Shown here: positions 42,775 to 50,514 of the stretch, one piece after another
Position numbering within the stretch: the stretch's first letter is position 1
Layout: each line of letters opens with the position of its first letter
Assembly: GCF_900996245.1 (NCBI RefSeq)
Contig: NZ_CAAJGK010000063.1
Coordinates: forward strand, 124,001-188,000
DNA from: Paraburkholderia sp. BCC1886
GTDB taxonomy: Bacteria; Pseudomonadota; Gammaproteobacteria; Burkholderiales; Burkholderiaceae
Reading direction: 5' to 3'
Length of the DNA stretch: 64,000 nucleotides
The notes under the pieces: generated by a model
What the model saw: the letters and a program-made list of their open reading frames with translations, nothing else
What the model was told of the DNA's origin: nothing
Database searches by the model: none
Translations under genes and position numbers: made by a program

Positions 42775-44031
42775 TCACATATTTTCGATCATCACCTGGC
42801 CGAAACCCGAACACGACACCTGCGTCGCGCCTTCCATCAATCGCGCGAAGTCGTACGTCACGCGCTTTTGCAGAATCGACGTTTCCATCGACTTGATAAT
42901 CAGGTCCGCCGCCTCGATCCAGCCCAGGTGACGCAGCATCATTTCCGCCGACAGAATTTCCGAGCCCGGATTCACATAGTCCTTGCCTGCATACTTAGGC
43001 GCCGTACCGTGCGTCGCTTCGAACATCGCCACCGAGTCGGATATGTTCGCGCCCGGCGCGATGCCGATTCCGCCGACCTGCGCAGCCAGCGCGTCCGAGA
43101 TGTAGTCGCCGTTCAGGTTGAGCGTGGCGATTACGTCGTACTCGGCCGGGCGCAGCAGGATCTGCTGCAGGAACGCGTCGGCGATCACGTCCTTGACCAC
43201 GATATCGCCCCCGGTCTTCGGATTCTTGACCTTCAGCCACGGACCGTCGTCGATCACCTCGGCGGCGAATTCCTTCTTCGCGAGACCATACCCATAATCG
43301 CGGAAAGCGCCTTCCGTGTACTTCATGATGTTGCCCTTGTGCACCAAGGTGACCGAACGCCGATCGTTGTCGATCGCATACTGGATTGCCTTGCGCACCA
43401 GCCGCTCCGTCCCTTCGCGCGACACCGGCTTGACGCCGATACCCGAAGTCTCGGGAAAGCGGATTTTCTTCACGCCCATTTCTTCCTGCAGGAACTTGAT
43501 GACCTTCCTCGCCTGCTCCGATTCCGCTGGCCATTCAATGCCGGCGTAGATGTCTTCCGAGTTCTCGCGGAAGATCACCATGTTGGTTTTTTCCGGCTCG
43601 CGTACCGGCGACGGCACGCCTTTAAAATACTGTACCGGCCGCAGACACACATACAGGTCGAGTTCCTGACGCAGCGCGACGTTCAGCGAACGGATGCCGC
43701 CACCCACCGGCGTGGTGAGCGGTCCTTTGATCGACACCACGTATTCCTTCAGCACTTCCAGCGTCTCTTCGGGCAGCCACACGTCCGGCCCATAAATTCG
43801 GGTCGCTTTTTCGCCCGCGTAAATTTCCATCCAGTGGATTTTCTTCTCGCCCGCGTAGGCTTTCTCGACCGCCGCATCCACCACCTTGATCATGACCGGC
43901 GTAATGTCGAGACCGGTGCCGTCGCCTTCGATAAACGGGATGATCGGCTGGTCGGAGACATTGAGCGAGAAATCGGCATTGACCGTGATCTTGTCACCGC
44001 CGGTCGGAACCTTGATGTGCTGGTACGGCAT
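42775..44031 (-). CDS. icd: Isocitrate dehydrogenase (NADP+)
   Basis: TCA-cycle enzyme making 2-oxoglutarate, CO2 and NADPH. It is 418 aa and closely matches E. coli Icd: IPFIEGDGTGLDITPVM, GPLTTPVGGGIRSLNVALRQ (the phosphorylatable Ser loop), RENSEDIYAGIEW, LVHKGNIMKYTEGAF, and FEATHGTAPKYAGKDYVNPG. The Ser in GGGIRSLNVALR means AceK-type control is possible. The ATG at 44031 begins MPYQHIKVPTGGDKI; the upstream extension to 44121 has no homology. A palindrome lies 196 bp upstream. Confidence 0.97.
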   Translation of the reverse strand: MPYQHIKVPTGGDKITVNADFSLNVSDQPIIPFIEGDGTGLDITPVMIKVVDAAVEKAYAGEKKIHWMEIYAGEKATRIYGPDVWLPEETLEVLKEYVVSIKGPLTTPVGGGIRSLNVALRQELDLYVCLRPVQYFKGVPSPVREPEKTNMVIFRENSEDIYAGIEWPAESEQARKVIKFLQEEMGVKKIRFPETSGIGVKPVSREGTERLVRKAIQYAIDNDRRSVTLVHKGNIMKYTEGAFRDYGYGLAKKEFAAEVIDDGPWLKVKNPKTGGDIVVKDVIADAFLQQILLRPAEYDVIATLNLNGDYISDALAAQVGGIGIAPGANISDSVAMFEATHGTAPKYAGKDYVNPGSEILSAEMMLRHLGWIEAADLIIKSMETSILQKRVTYDFARLMEGATQVSCSGFGQVMIENM

Positions 44032-44226
44032 GATCGGACTCCAGTGAAGACGAAGCAGAAGCAGAAGGGAAACTGCGAATATTGGATGATCTTCGTGATG
44101 CGCGACACCGCGCGCCGGCAAGCGGCCTGGCCGCTATTCTAGCCCACGCGACCCGGCCCACGAGGCGGCAACGGCTAGGGTTTTCCAACATAGGCCAGGC
44201 GGCTCAGGACGGTCTTTCGGGGTGAG

Positions 44227-44240
44227 GTCTTATATAAGAC
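44227..44240. promoter_or_regulatory. Perfect 14-bp palindrome GTCTTATATAAGAC in the icd / rluE divergent region
   Basis: Self-complementary over all 14 bases, AT-rich centre, in a 388-bp gene-free stretch (44032-44419) between icd and the pseudouridine synthase. It overlaps TATATA-type -10 sequence on both strands, so a bound repressor could block a promoter. The shape fits a dimeric GntR/FadR-type operator; the regulator is not identified. Confidence 0.5.
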
Positions 44241-44419
44241 ACGCATTATCTGCCCCCGCGCAATCACACTCGATGAAAGATAGATACGCATGGAGAAATC
44301 CGCCGATGCAGTACCATGCGGCGATTCAACCCGAGTCAACCGATTCAAACCCGATTCACCGCGATCGCTCGCGCCAGCCCGCAGGCTACCGTCAGAGCGA
44401 CTCGCCCCGTACGTTGCTC

Positions 44420-44989
44420 ATGCCCCTACTCGCCCTCAACAAACCGTTCGGCACCATCTGCCAGTTTTCGCCGCATGAGACGCGCACATCGCTCGCCGAC
44501 TGGATCACGACGCCGGGCGTCTATCCCGCCGGGCGTCTCGACTCCGACAGCGAAGGACTGCTGCTGCTCACCGACGACGGCGCACTGCAGGCGCGCATCG
44601 CCGAGCCGCGACACAAACTCGTCAAACGATATTGGGCGCAAGTCGAAGGCGCGGTCGACATCGCCACGCTGAAAAAACTCGCACGCGGCGTCGATCTCGG
44701 CGATTACGTCACCCGCCCATGTCGCGCCGATTACGTCGAGCCAGGCGAATCGCTCTGGCCGCGCACACCGCCCATCCGCTTTCGCGCCGCGATCCCGACC
44801 ACGTGGATCGAACTGTCGATCACCGAAGGCAAGAACCGTCAGGTGCGTCGCATGACCGCGGCCGTCGGCTTTCCGACCTTGCGCCTCGTGCGCGTGGGCA
44901 TCGGCGCACTCGATATTTTTTCTCTCGGCCTTCAACCCGGCGACAGTCGCATATTGCCGCCGGACGCACCCTGGAAAGGAGTCGCCTGA
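44420..44989 (+). CDS. rluE: RluE-type 23S rRNA pseudouridine synthase, 189 aa
   Basis: Modifies a uridine of large-subunit rRNA (U2457 in E. coli). Motif I is LLALNKPFGTICQF and motif II is GRLDSDSEGLLLL with catalytic Asp41; ITEGKNRQVRRM is the shared RsuA-family C-terminal motif. It lacks the N-terminal S4 domain, consistent with RluE. The ATG at 44420 coincides with the domain start; the open frame back to 44222 crosses the palindrome and is not credible coding sequence. Confidence 0.9.
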   Translation: MPLLALNKPFGTICQFSPHETRTSLADWITTPGVYPAGRLDSDSEGLLLLTDDGALQARIAEPRHKLVKRYWAQVEGAVDIATLKKLARGVDLGDYVTRPCRADYVEPGESLWPRTPPIRFRAAIPTTWIELSITEGKNRQVRRMTAAVGFPTLRLVRVGIGALDIFSLGLQPGDSRILPPDAPWKGVA

Positions 44990-45275
44990 AGCGCCTTTGA
45001 TCGACCAGAAAAATTTCCACGAAAATAACGTCAACCGGTGCGCGAGCTCACGCGTTATTCGACGCAGATGCCGCCCAAAGCTATCCGGCATTCAGCCTAA
45101 AGGGCCGCTGCACAAGCCGTTCACGCGGGGAATGCGGAGTGTCCGAGCTAGGCAGTCGAATCGGAAAAATTGTTCGATGCGACTGTCAACCGAAAGGTGG
45201 ATGGCACGTTTACCGACATGACTCTACCTATAACCGGGTCATTTGGTTAATTAACTCAAGCTGAGGATTCACAAA

Positions 45276-45482
45276 ATGAACAAACTGATCGCCGCTCTGG
45301 TCGCTGGCCTCTTCGCAACGGCAGCATTCGCACAAGCTTCGGCTCCGGTTGCAGCTTCGGCAGCTCCGGCAGCAGCAGCTTCGTCGGCCAAGAAGGCAAC
45401 GAAGAAGACCACGAAGAAGGCACACAAGAAGTCGCATAAGGCAGCATCGGCTGCTGCAGCTGCTTCGGCCGCTTCGGAATAA
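45276..45482 (+). CDS. Small exported Ala/Lys-rich peptide, 68 aa
   Basis: A signal peptide (MNKLIAALVAGLFATAAFA, cleavage after residue 19) is followed by a 49-residue mature part made almost only of Ala, Ser, Lys, Thr with two His: an Ala-rich half, then paired lysines (KKATKKTTKKAHKKSHK), then an Ala/Ser tail. Such basic, low-complexity periplasmic peptides recall acid-shock (Asr-like) or histone-H1-like tails, but no family can be assigned. GAGGA lies just upstream of the ATG and a terminator follows. Confidence 0.75.
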   Translation: MNKLIAALVAGLFATAAFAQASAPVAASAAPAAAASSAKKATKKTTKKAHKKSHKAASAAAAASAASE

Positions 45483-45537
45483 GTTTGTTGTAGACAAGCA
45501 GTCAAGAACTAGCTTCACTGCCGTTCTTACGGCGTTG

Positions 45538-45574
45538 AAAGGCAGGTCACCGAAAGGCGATCTGCCTTTTTGTT
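45538..45574 (+). terminator. Terminator of the Ala/Lys-rich peptide gene
   Basis: Stem AAAGGCAGGTC pairing with GATCTGCCTTT (one G-T pair), then a T-rich tail. Confidence 0.8.
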
Positions 45575-45627
45575 TTTGACGCGCTCGCGTAACATGCGCG
45601 GGTTAATTTCCAGCAAGGAGTCATGCC

Positions 45628-46134
45628 GTGCGATTTTCCATGCGCTCGTTGATTGCGCGTTTCGCTGTTGCCGTCGCGTTGCCGCTCGCGGCACTCTCGT
45701 TCGTCGCCACCCATGCGGCGCCCGTGCACGCTCAGCAAATGCCGGCTGGCGCCAAACAGCCCGGCGACTTCCCGCGCGCCAAACTGACCGCGGGCATGTT
45801 CGTGATCGACGCGGCCGTCGCCGCGAACGACCCGGACCGTGAACAGGGATTGATGTATCGCACCGCGCTCGCGCCGAACGAAGGCATGCTGTTCGTCTTC
45901 AACGAAAACGCCGTGCATTGTTTCTGGATGAAGAACACGTTGATCCCGCTGTCGATCGCCTTCATGCGTGCCGACGGTACGGTCACCGACATCGACGAGA
46001 TGCAGGCCGAGACGACCAACAATCACTGCCCGCGCAACAACGGCGTGTACGCGCTGGAAATGAGCAAGGACTGGTTCACGTCGAAAGGCATCAAACCGGG
46101 TATGAAGATTCAGGGATTGCCGGCCGCGCAATAA
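45628..46134 (+). CDS. Exported DUF192 domain protein, 168 aa
   Basis: A signal peptide (hydrophobic to about residue 32, cleavage near THAAPVHAQ) precedes a DUF192 domain with REQGLMYRTALAPNEGMLFVF and FWMKNTLIPLSIAF, the family signature. DUF192 proteins are small periplasmic or extracellular folds of unknown function. The start is GTG at 45628 with AAGGAG seven bases upstream; ATG at 45640 is an alternative. Closed by a strong terminator. Confidence 0.9.
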   Translation: MRFSMRSLIARFAVAVALPLAALSFVATHAAPVHAQQMPAGAKQPGDFPRAKLTAGMFVIDAAVAANDPDREQGLMYRTALAPNEGMLFVFNENAVHCFWMKNTLIPLSIAFMRADGTVTDIDEMQAETTNNHCPRNNGVYALEMSKDWFTSKGIKPGMKIQGLPAAQ

Positions 46135-46164
46135 GCGACTGCGCCTGGCAATTCGCTGGCAATG

Positions 46165-46198
46165 AGCCGGCGCCTTTCACGAGGCGCCGGTTTTTTTT
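46165..46198 (+). terminator. Terminator of the DUF192 gene
   Basis: Eight-bp stem CCGGCGCC / GGCGCCGG with an eight-base loop, followed by eight T residues. Confidence 0.92.
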
Positions 46199-46424
46199 CG
46201 CGTGGCGCCAGAGCGCACCGGGCGCCGCACGCTACGAGCCTTGCCAGCCGGGCTTCGAACCGTGCTGGCAAGATTCCTGCAAAAGACGGGCCGACGCGCT
46301 ATCCTAGTAGGCTAATCGAAGCAGCAAATCAAGCAGCAGCACGACACGCAGCACCCAGACTTGCCGGGTCGCACAAACTGCCTCCCGGCGAGCGTTTCAG
46401 GCGCGCCATTCCAAGGAGGTTCAC

Positions 46425-48530
46425 GTGCCCCGCAAGACTCCCATCGAGCGCTACCGGAATATCGGCATCAGCGCTCACATCGATGCCGGCAAAACCACCA
46501 CCACCGAACGGATCCTCTTCTACACCGGCGTGACCCACAAGATCGGCGAGGTTCACGACGGCGCGGCGACGATGGACTGGATGGAACAGGAGCAGGAGCG
46601 CGGCATCACCATCACGTCGGCAGCCACCACGGCTTTCTGGAAAGGTATGGCCGGCAACTATCCCGAACATCGGATCAACATCATCGACACACCCGGACAC
46701 GTCGACTTCACGATCGAAGTGGAGCGTTCCATGCGCGTGCTCGACGGCGCTTGCATGGTGTACGACTCGGTGGGCGGCGTGCAGCCGCAATCCGAAACCG
46801 TGTGGCGTCAGGCGAACAAGTACAAGGTCCCGCGCATTGCGTTCGTGAACAAGATGGACCGCGTCGGCGCCGACTTTTTCCGCGTGCAGAAGCAGATCGG
46901 CGATCGTCTGAAAGGCGTCGCGGTGCCCATCCAGATTCCGGTCGGCGCGGAAGATCACTTCCAGGGCGTGGTCGACCTCGTCAAGATGAAGGCGATTTAC
47001 TGGGACGAAGAGAACCAGGGCATCAAGTTCGAGTACCGCGACATTCCCGCCGAACTCGCGGACACCGCGAAGGAATGGCACGAGAAAATGGTCGAAGCCG
47101 CAGCGGAAGCCAGCGAAGAACTGCTCGACAAATATCTCGGCGGCGAGACGCTCACCGAAGAAGAAATCAAGCACGGCATTCGCGTGCGCTGCATCGCCAA
47201 TGAAATCGTGCCGATGCTGTGCGGCAGCGCGTTCAAGAACAAGGGCGTGCAGGCGATGCTCGACGCGGTGATCGACTATCTGCCCTCGCCCATCGACGTG
47301 CCGGCTATTACCGGTCACGACGAGTACGACAAGGAAATCGAGCGTCACCCGACCGACACCGACCCGTTCTCCGCGCTCGCCTTCAAGATCATGACCGACC
47401 CGTTCGTCGGCCAGCTGATTTTCTTCCGCGTGTATTCGGGCGTGGTGAATTCCGGCGACACGGTCTATAACGCGATCAAGGAAAAGAAGGAGCGCCTCGG
47501 CCGGATCCTGCAGATGCATGCGAACGAGCGCAAGGAAATCAAGGAAGTCTATGCAGGCGATATCGCCGCGGCCGTCGGCCTGAAGGAAGCGACCACCGGC
47601 GACACCTTGTGCGATCCGCAGCACGTCATCATTCTCGAACGCATGATCTTCCCGGAGCCGGTTATTTCGCAGGCGGTGGAGCCGAAGACCAAGGTCGACC
47701 AGGAAAAGATGGGCATCGCGCTCAATCGTCTGGCGCAGGAAGACCCGTCGTTCCGCGTGCAGACCGACGAAGAATCCGGCCAGACCATCATCTCCGGCAT
47801 GGGCGAGTTGCACCTGGAAATTCTGGTCGACCGCATGAAACGCGAGTTCGGCGTCGAGGCCACCGTCGGCAAACCGCAGGTGGCTTACCGTGAAACGGTG
47901 CGCAGCAAGGTCGAGGACGTCGAAGGCAAGTTCGTCAAGCAATCGGGCGGTCGCGGTCAGTACGGCCACGCGGTCATCACGCTCGAGCCCGCGGCGCAAG
48001 GCAAGGGCTACGAATTCGTCGATGCGATCAAGGGTGGTGTGATCCCCCGCGAGTTCATCCCGGCGGTCGACAAGGGCATTACGGAAACGTTGAAGGCCGG
48101 CGTGCTGGCGGGTTATCCGGTGGTCGACGTGAAAGTGACGCTGACTTTCGGTTCGTACCACGATGTCGACTCGAACGAAAACGCGTTCCGTATGGCCGGT
48201 TCGATGGCGTTCAAGGAAGCCATGCGCAAGGCCAAACCGGTGCTGCTGGAGCCGATGATGGCGGTGGAAGTGGAAACGCCGGAAGACTTCATGGGCAACG
48301 TGATGGGCGATCTGTCGAGCCGTCGCGGCATGGTGCAGGGCATGGAAGACATCGCCGGTGGCGGCGGCAAGCTGGTGCGCGCCGAAGTGCCGCTTGCCGA
48401 GATGTTCGGCTATTCCACATCGCTGCGCTCGGCCACGCAAGGTCGCGCGACTTACACGATGGAGTTCAAGCACTACGCCGAAACGCCGAACAACGTCGCC
48501 GAAGCCGTGATCAACGCGAAGCATAAGTAA
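46425..48530 (+). CDS. fusA: Elongation factor G, stand-alone copy
   Basis: GTPase that drives ribosomal translocation and recycling. It is 701 aa with G1 AHIDAGKTTTTERILFYTG, G2 around ERGITITSAAT, G3 DTPGH, G4 NKMD, domain II, and domain IV with the tip region SGGRGQYGHAVITLEP. It starts at GTG 46425 with AAGGAGG eight bases away. It is not next to rpsL, rpsG or tuf, so it is the second EF-G copy known from Burkholderiaceae rather than the str-operon gene. Division of labour between copies is not visible in the sequence. Confidence 0.95.
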   Translation: MPRKTPIERYRNIGISAHIDAGKTTTTERILFYTGVTHKIGEVHDGAATMDWMEQEQERGITITSAATTAFWKGMAGNYPEHRINIIDTPGHVDFTIEVERSMRVLDGACMVYDSVGGVQPQSETVWRQANKYKVPRIAFVNKMDRVGADFFRVQKQIGDRLKGVAVPIQIPVGAEDHFQGVVDLVKMKAIYWDEENQGIKFEYRDIPAELADTAKEWHEKMVEAAAEASEELLDKYLGGETLTEEEIKHGIRVRCIANEIVPMLCGSAFKNKGVQAMLDAVIDYLPSPIDVPAITGHDEYDKEIERHPTDTDPFSALAFKIMTDPFVGQLIFFRVYSGVVNSGDTVYNAIKEKKERLGRILQMHANERKEIKEVYAGDIAAAVGLKEATTGDTLCDPQHVIILERMIFPEPVISQAVEPKTKVDQEKMGIALNRLAQEDPSFRVQTDEESGQTIISGMGELHLEILVDRMKREFGVEATVGKPQVAYRETVRSKVEDVEGKFVKQSGGRGQYGHAVITLEPAAQGKGYEFVDAIKGGVIPREFIPAVDKGITETLKAGVLAGYPVVDVKVTLTFGSYHDVDSNENAFRMAGSMAFKEAMRKAKPVLLEPMMAVEVETPEDFMGNVMGDLSSRRGMVQGMEDIAGGGGKLVRAEVPLAEMFGYSTSLRSATQGRATYTMEFKHYAETPNNVAEAVINAKHK

Positions 48531-48556
48531 GTCGGTCGCAACGACTCGACGTCGAA

Positions 48557-48589
48557 CGAAGCCCGTCCTTCCCGGACGGGCTTTTTTTA
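48557..48589 (+). terminator. Terminator of fusA
   Basis: Ten-bp stem AAGCCCGTCC / GGACGGGCTT followed by seven T residues. Confidence 0.92.
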
Positions 48590-48603
48590 TAGGCCGTCAC
48601 AAC

Positions 48604-48622
48604 GCGGCCGACATCCGGCCGC
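48604..48622. promoter_or_regulatory. Inverted repeat upstream of the cupin-nickel permease pair
   Basis: GCGGCCG (48604-48610) and CGGCCGC (48616-48622) are exact complements around ACATC. It sits about 80 bp before the cupin start. It does not match the NikR consensus, so it could be an operator for another regulator or simply GC-rich chance. Confidence 0.3.
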
Positions 48623-48700
48623 ATAACGTTTTTGACCGTGTAAAAATAGCGGGCCGCGCCGCGCGCCGCATCCGGCGACTCGCCCATCAGGAGACGCAGC

Positions 48701-49234
48701 ATGAGCCACGATCATCCGCACGAACCGCACGACGCATCCGGCAACGCCTCGGGAGAACCCTCGCCGGCCCCCGTCGACTGGCGCGAGCACGGCGTCAAGG
48801 TCATCAAGGGCGACCAGCTGGACAGCAACACCGCGCAAACGCCGGGCATGAACCGCGCGGCCGCGATCAATGCAGCGCGGGTCGGCGCGCAGAAAATCTG
48901 GGCCGGCACCGTGACCATTCATCCGAATGCGAAGACCGGCGCGCATCATCACGGCGCGCTGGAAAGCGTGATCTACGTGGTGCGCGGTCAGGCGCGCATG
49001 CGCTGGGGCGAACACCTCGAATTCACCGCCGAAGCGGGACCGGGCGACTTCATCTTCGTACCGCCTTATGTGCCGCATCAGGAAATCAACGCGAGTACCG
49101 ACGACCCGCTCGAATGCGTGCTGGTACGCAGCGACAACGAGGCCGTCGTGGTCAATCTGAACATCGACGCGGTCGAAGAACCGGAGTCGGTGTTCTGGGT
49201 CGATCCCATTCACAAGCATCCGCACGATCACTAA
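48701..49234 (+). CDS. Cupin-domain protein with His-rich ends, 177 aa
   Basis: Single cupin barrel: motif 1 around GAHHHGALESVIYVVRG and motif 2 GPGDFIFVPPYVPHQEIN supply the His/Glu metal ligands. Both ends are His-rich (MSHDHPHEPH at the N-terminus, HKHPHDH at the C-terminus), which is unusual for small cupins and suggests extra Ni, Co or Zn binding. AGGAG lies 11 bases before the ATG. It is 28 bp upstream of a nickel/cobalt permease gene, so a metal-handling role is a reasonable inference; the enzymatic activity, if any, is unknown. Confidence 0.85.
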   Translation: MSHDHPHEPHDASGNASGEPSPAPVDWREHGVKVIKGDQLDSNTAQTPGMNRAAAINAARVGAQKIWAGTVTIHPNAKTGAHHHGALESVIYVVRGQARMRWGEHLEFTAEAGPGDFIFVPPYVPHQEINASTDDPLECVLVRSDNEAVVVNLNIDAVEEPESVFWVDPIHKHPHDH

Positions 49235-49262
49235 CGCCGGTCATCCACTTTCTCCGCCCGTC

Positions 49263-50288
49263 ATGACGCCGACCGCTTCGCTTCGCCCGCGCCTCTTCAT
49301 GCTGTATGCCGTCCTGTTCGCCGCCAATCTCGGTGCATGGGTGTGGGCGCTGATCGCCTTCCGTCACTATCCGCTGCTGCTCGGCAGCGCCTTGCTCGCG
49401 TACGGCTTCGGTCTGCGGCATGCCGTGGACGCGGACCATATCGCCGCGATCGACGCCGTCACACGCAAGCTGATGCAGGCGGGCAAGCGGCCGCTCGGCG
49501 TCGGCCTGTCGTTTTCGCTGGGGCACTCGACCATCGTGATCGTCGCGACGCTCGGCATTGCGTGGACCACGCATTCGCTGCACGGCCGCTTCGAGAGTTT
49601 CAAGGCGGTCGGCGGCACGCTCGGCACCGTCGTGTCGGCGGTCTTCCTGCTCGTGCTGGCCGGTGTCAACCTGGTCATTCTGCGCGATGTATGGCGCCGC
49701 TACCGCCATGTGCAAAGCGGCGGCGAACTGCCTGCCGACACGAACGCTGCCATCGCGCCGGCCGGTCTGCTCACACGCGCCTTGCGGCCGATGTTCCGGC
49801 TCGTCACGAAAAGCTGGCACATGTACCCGGTCGGCGTGCTGTTCGGACTCGGCTTCGACACGGCGACCGAAATCGGCCTGCTGGCCATCGCCGCGTCCGA
49901 GGCAGGCAAAGGCTTGCCGCTGTACTCGATTCTGGTGTTTCCGGCGCTGTTCACCGCCGGCATGACGCTGGTCGATTCCACCGATAACGTGCTGATGGTT
50001 CACGCATACGGCTGGGCAATGGACGATCCCAAACGCAAGCTCTACTACAACGCCAGCATCACGTTCGTCTCGGCCGTGGTGGCGATCGTAATCGGCGGAG
50101 TCGAAGCGCTCGGACTGCTCGCCGACAAGCTCGGCCTGGGCGGCCGCGCATGGGACGCGGTGACGAGCATCAACGACCGGTTCGGCGAAATCGGCTACGG
50201 CATCGTCGCGACGTTCATGGCGTGCTGGATCGGCTCGGTGCTGTTTCATCGCTGGCGTCGGCCCACCACCGACACTCCCGCGCGGTAA
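49263..50288 (+). CDS. HoxN/NixA-family nickel/cobalt permease (NiCoT), 341 aa
   Basis: Inner-membrane high-affinity Ni2+/Co2+ importer. The family signature H-X4-D-H is HAVDADH (His53, Asp58, His59) in LRHAVDADHIAAID; further conserved blocks are LSFSLGHSTIV and LGFDTATEIGLLAI, with about eight hydrophobic segments. No Ni enzyme is in the window; urease or hydrogenase elsewhere could use the metal. The cupin gene just upstream is probably in the same transcript. Confidence 0.92.
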   Translation: MTPTASLRPRLFMLYAVLFAANLGAWVWALIAFRHYPLLLGSALLAYGFGLRHAVDADHIAAIDAVTRKLMQAGKRPLGVGLSFSLGHSTIVIVATLGIAWTTHSLHGRFESFKAVGGTLGTVVSAVFLLVLAGVNLVILRDVWRRYRHVQSGGELPADTNAAIAPAGLLTRALRPMFRLVTKSWHMYPVGVLFGLGFDTATEIGLLAIAASEAGKGLPLYSILVFPALFTAGMTLVDSTDNVLMVHAYGWAMDDPKRKLYYNASITFVSAVVAIVIGGVEALGLLADKLGLGGRAWDAVTSINDRFGEIGYGIVATFMACWIGSVLFHRWRRPTTDTPAR

Positions 50289-50514
50289 ATCCAACTCACG
50301 CTGCGCGGCGACATCGGTAAGGATGTCGCCGCCGCCATCGACATAGCGCCGCTTTCTCCGCCGATCGGGAACCGCATGCCGCCAGGGCACTCCGAACCTG
50401 CAGGCAATCGCTTACACTAATCGCGCCCGATGACCCCGCAGCTTTGCGTCATCCGACTCATCGCACGCCTATCCGGCAGCAGAACCGACAACAGAACGGA
50501 CGGACACTCCCTCG

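Noticed and set aside
44222..44419. N-terminal extension of the RluE-type protein
   Set aside because: The extension crosses a palindromic operator and has no similarity to the family; the ATG at 44420 matches the domain start.
49235..49262. Cobalamin or nickel riboswitch before the NiCoT gene
   Set aside because: Only 28 bp separate it from the cupin gene, too short for either element, and the cupin leader shows no matching conserved core.
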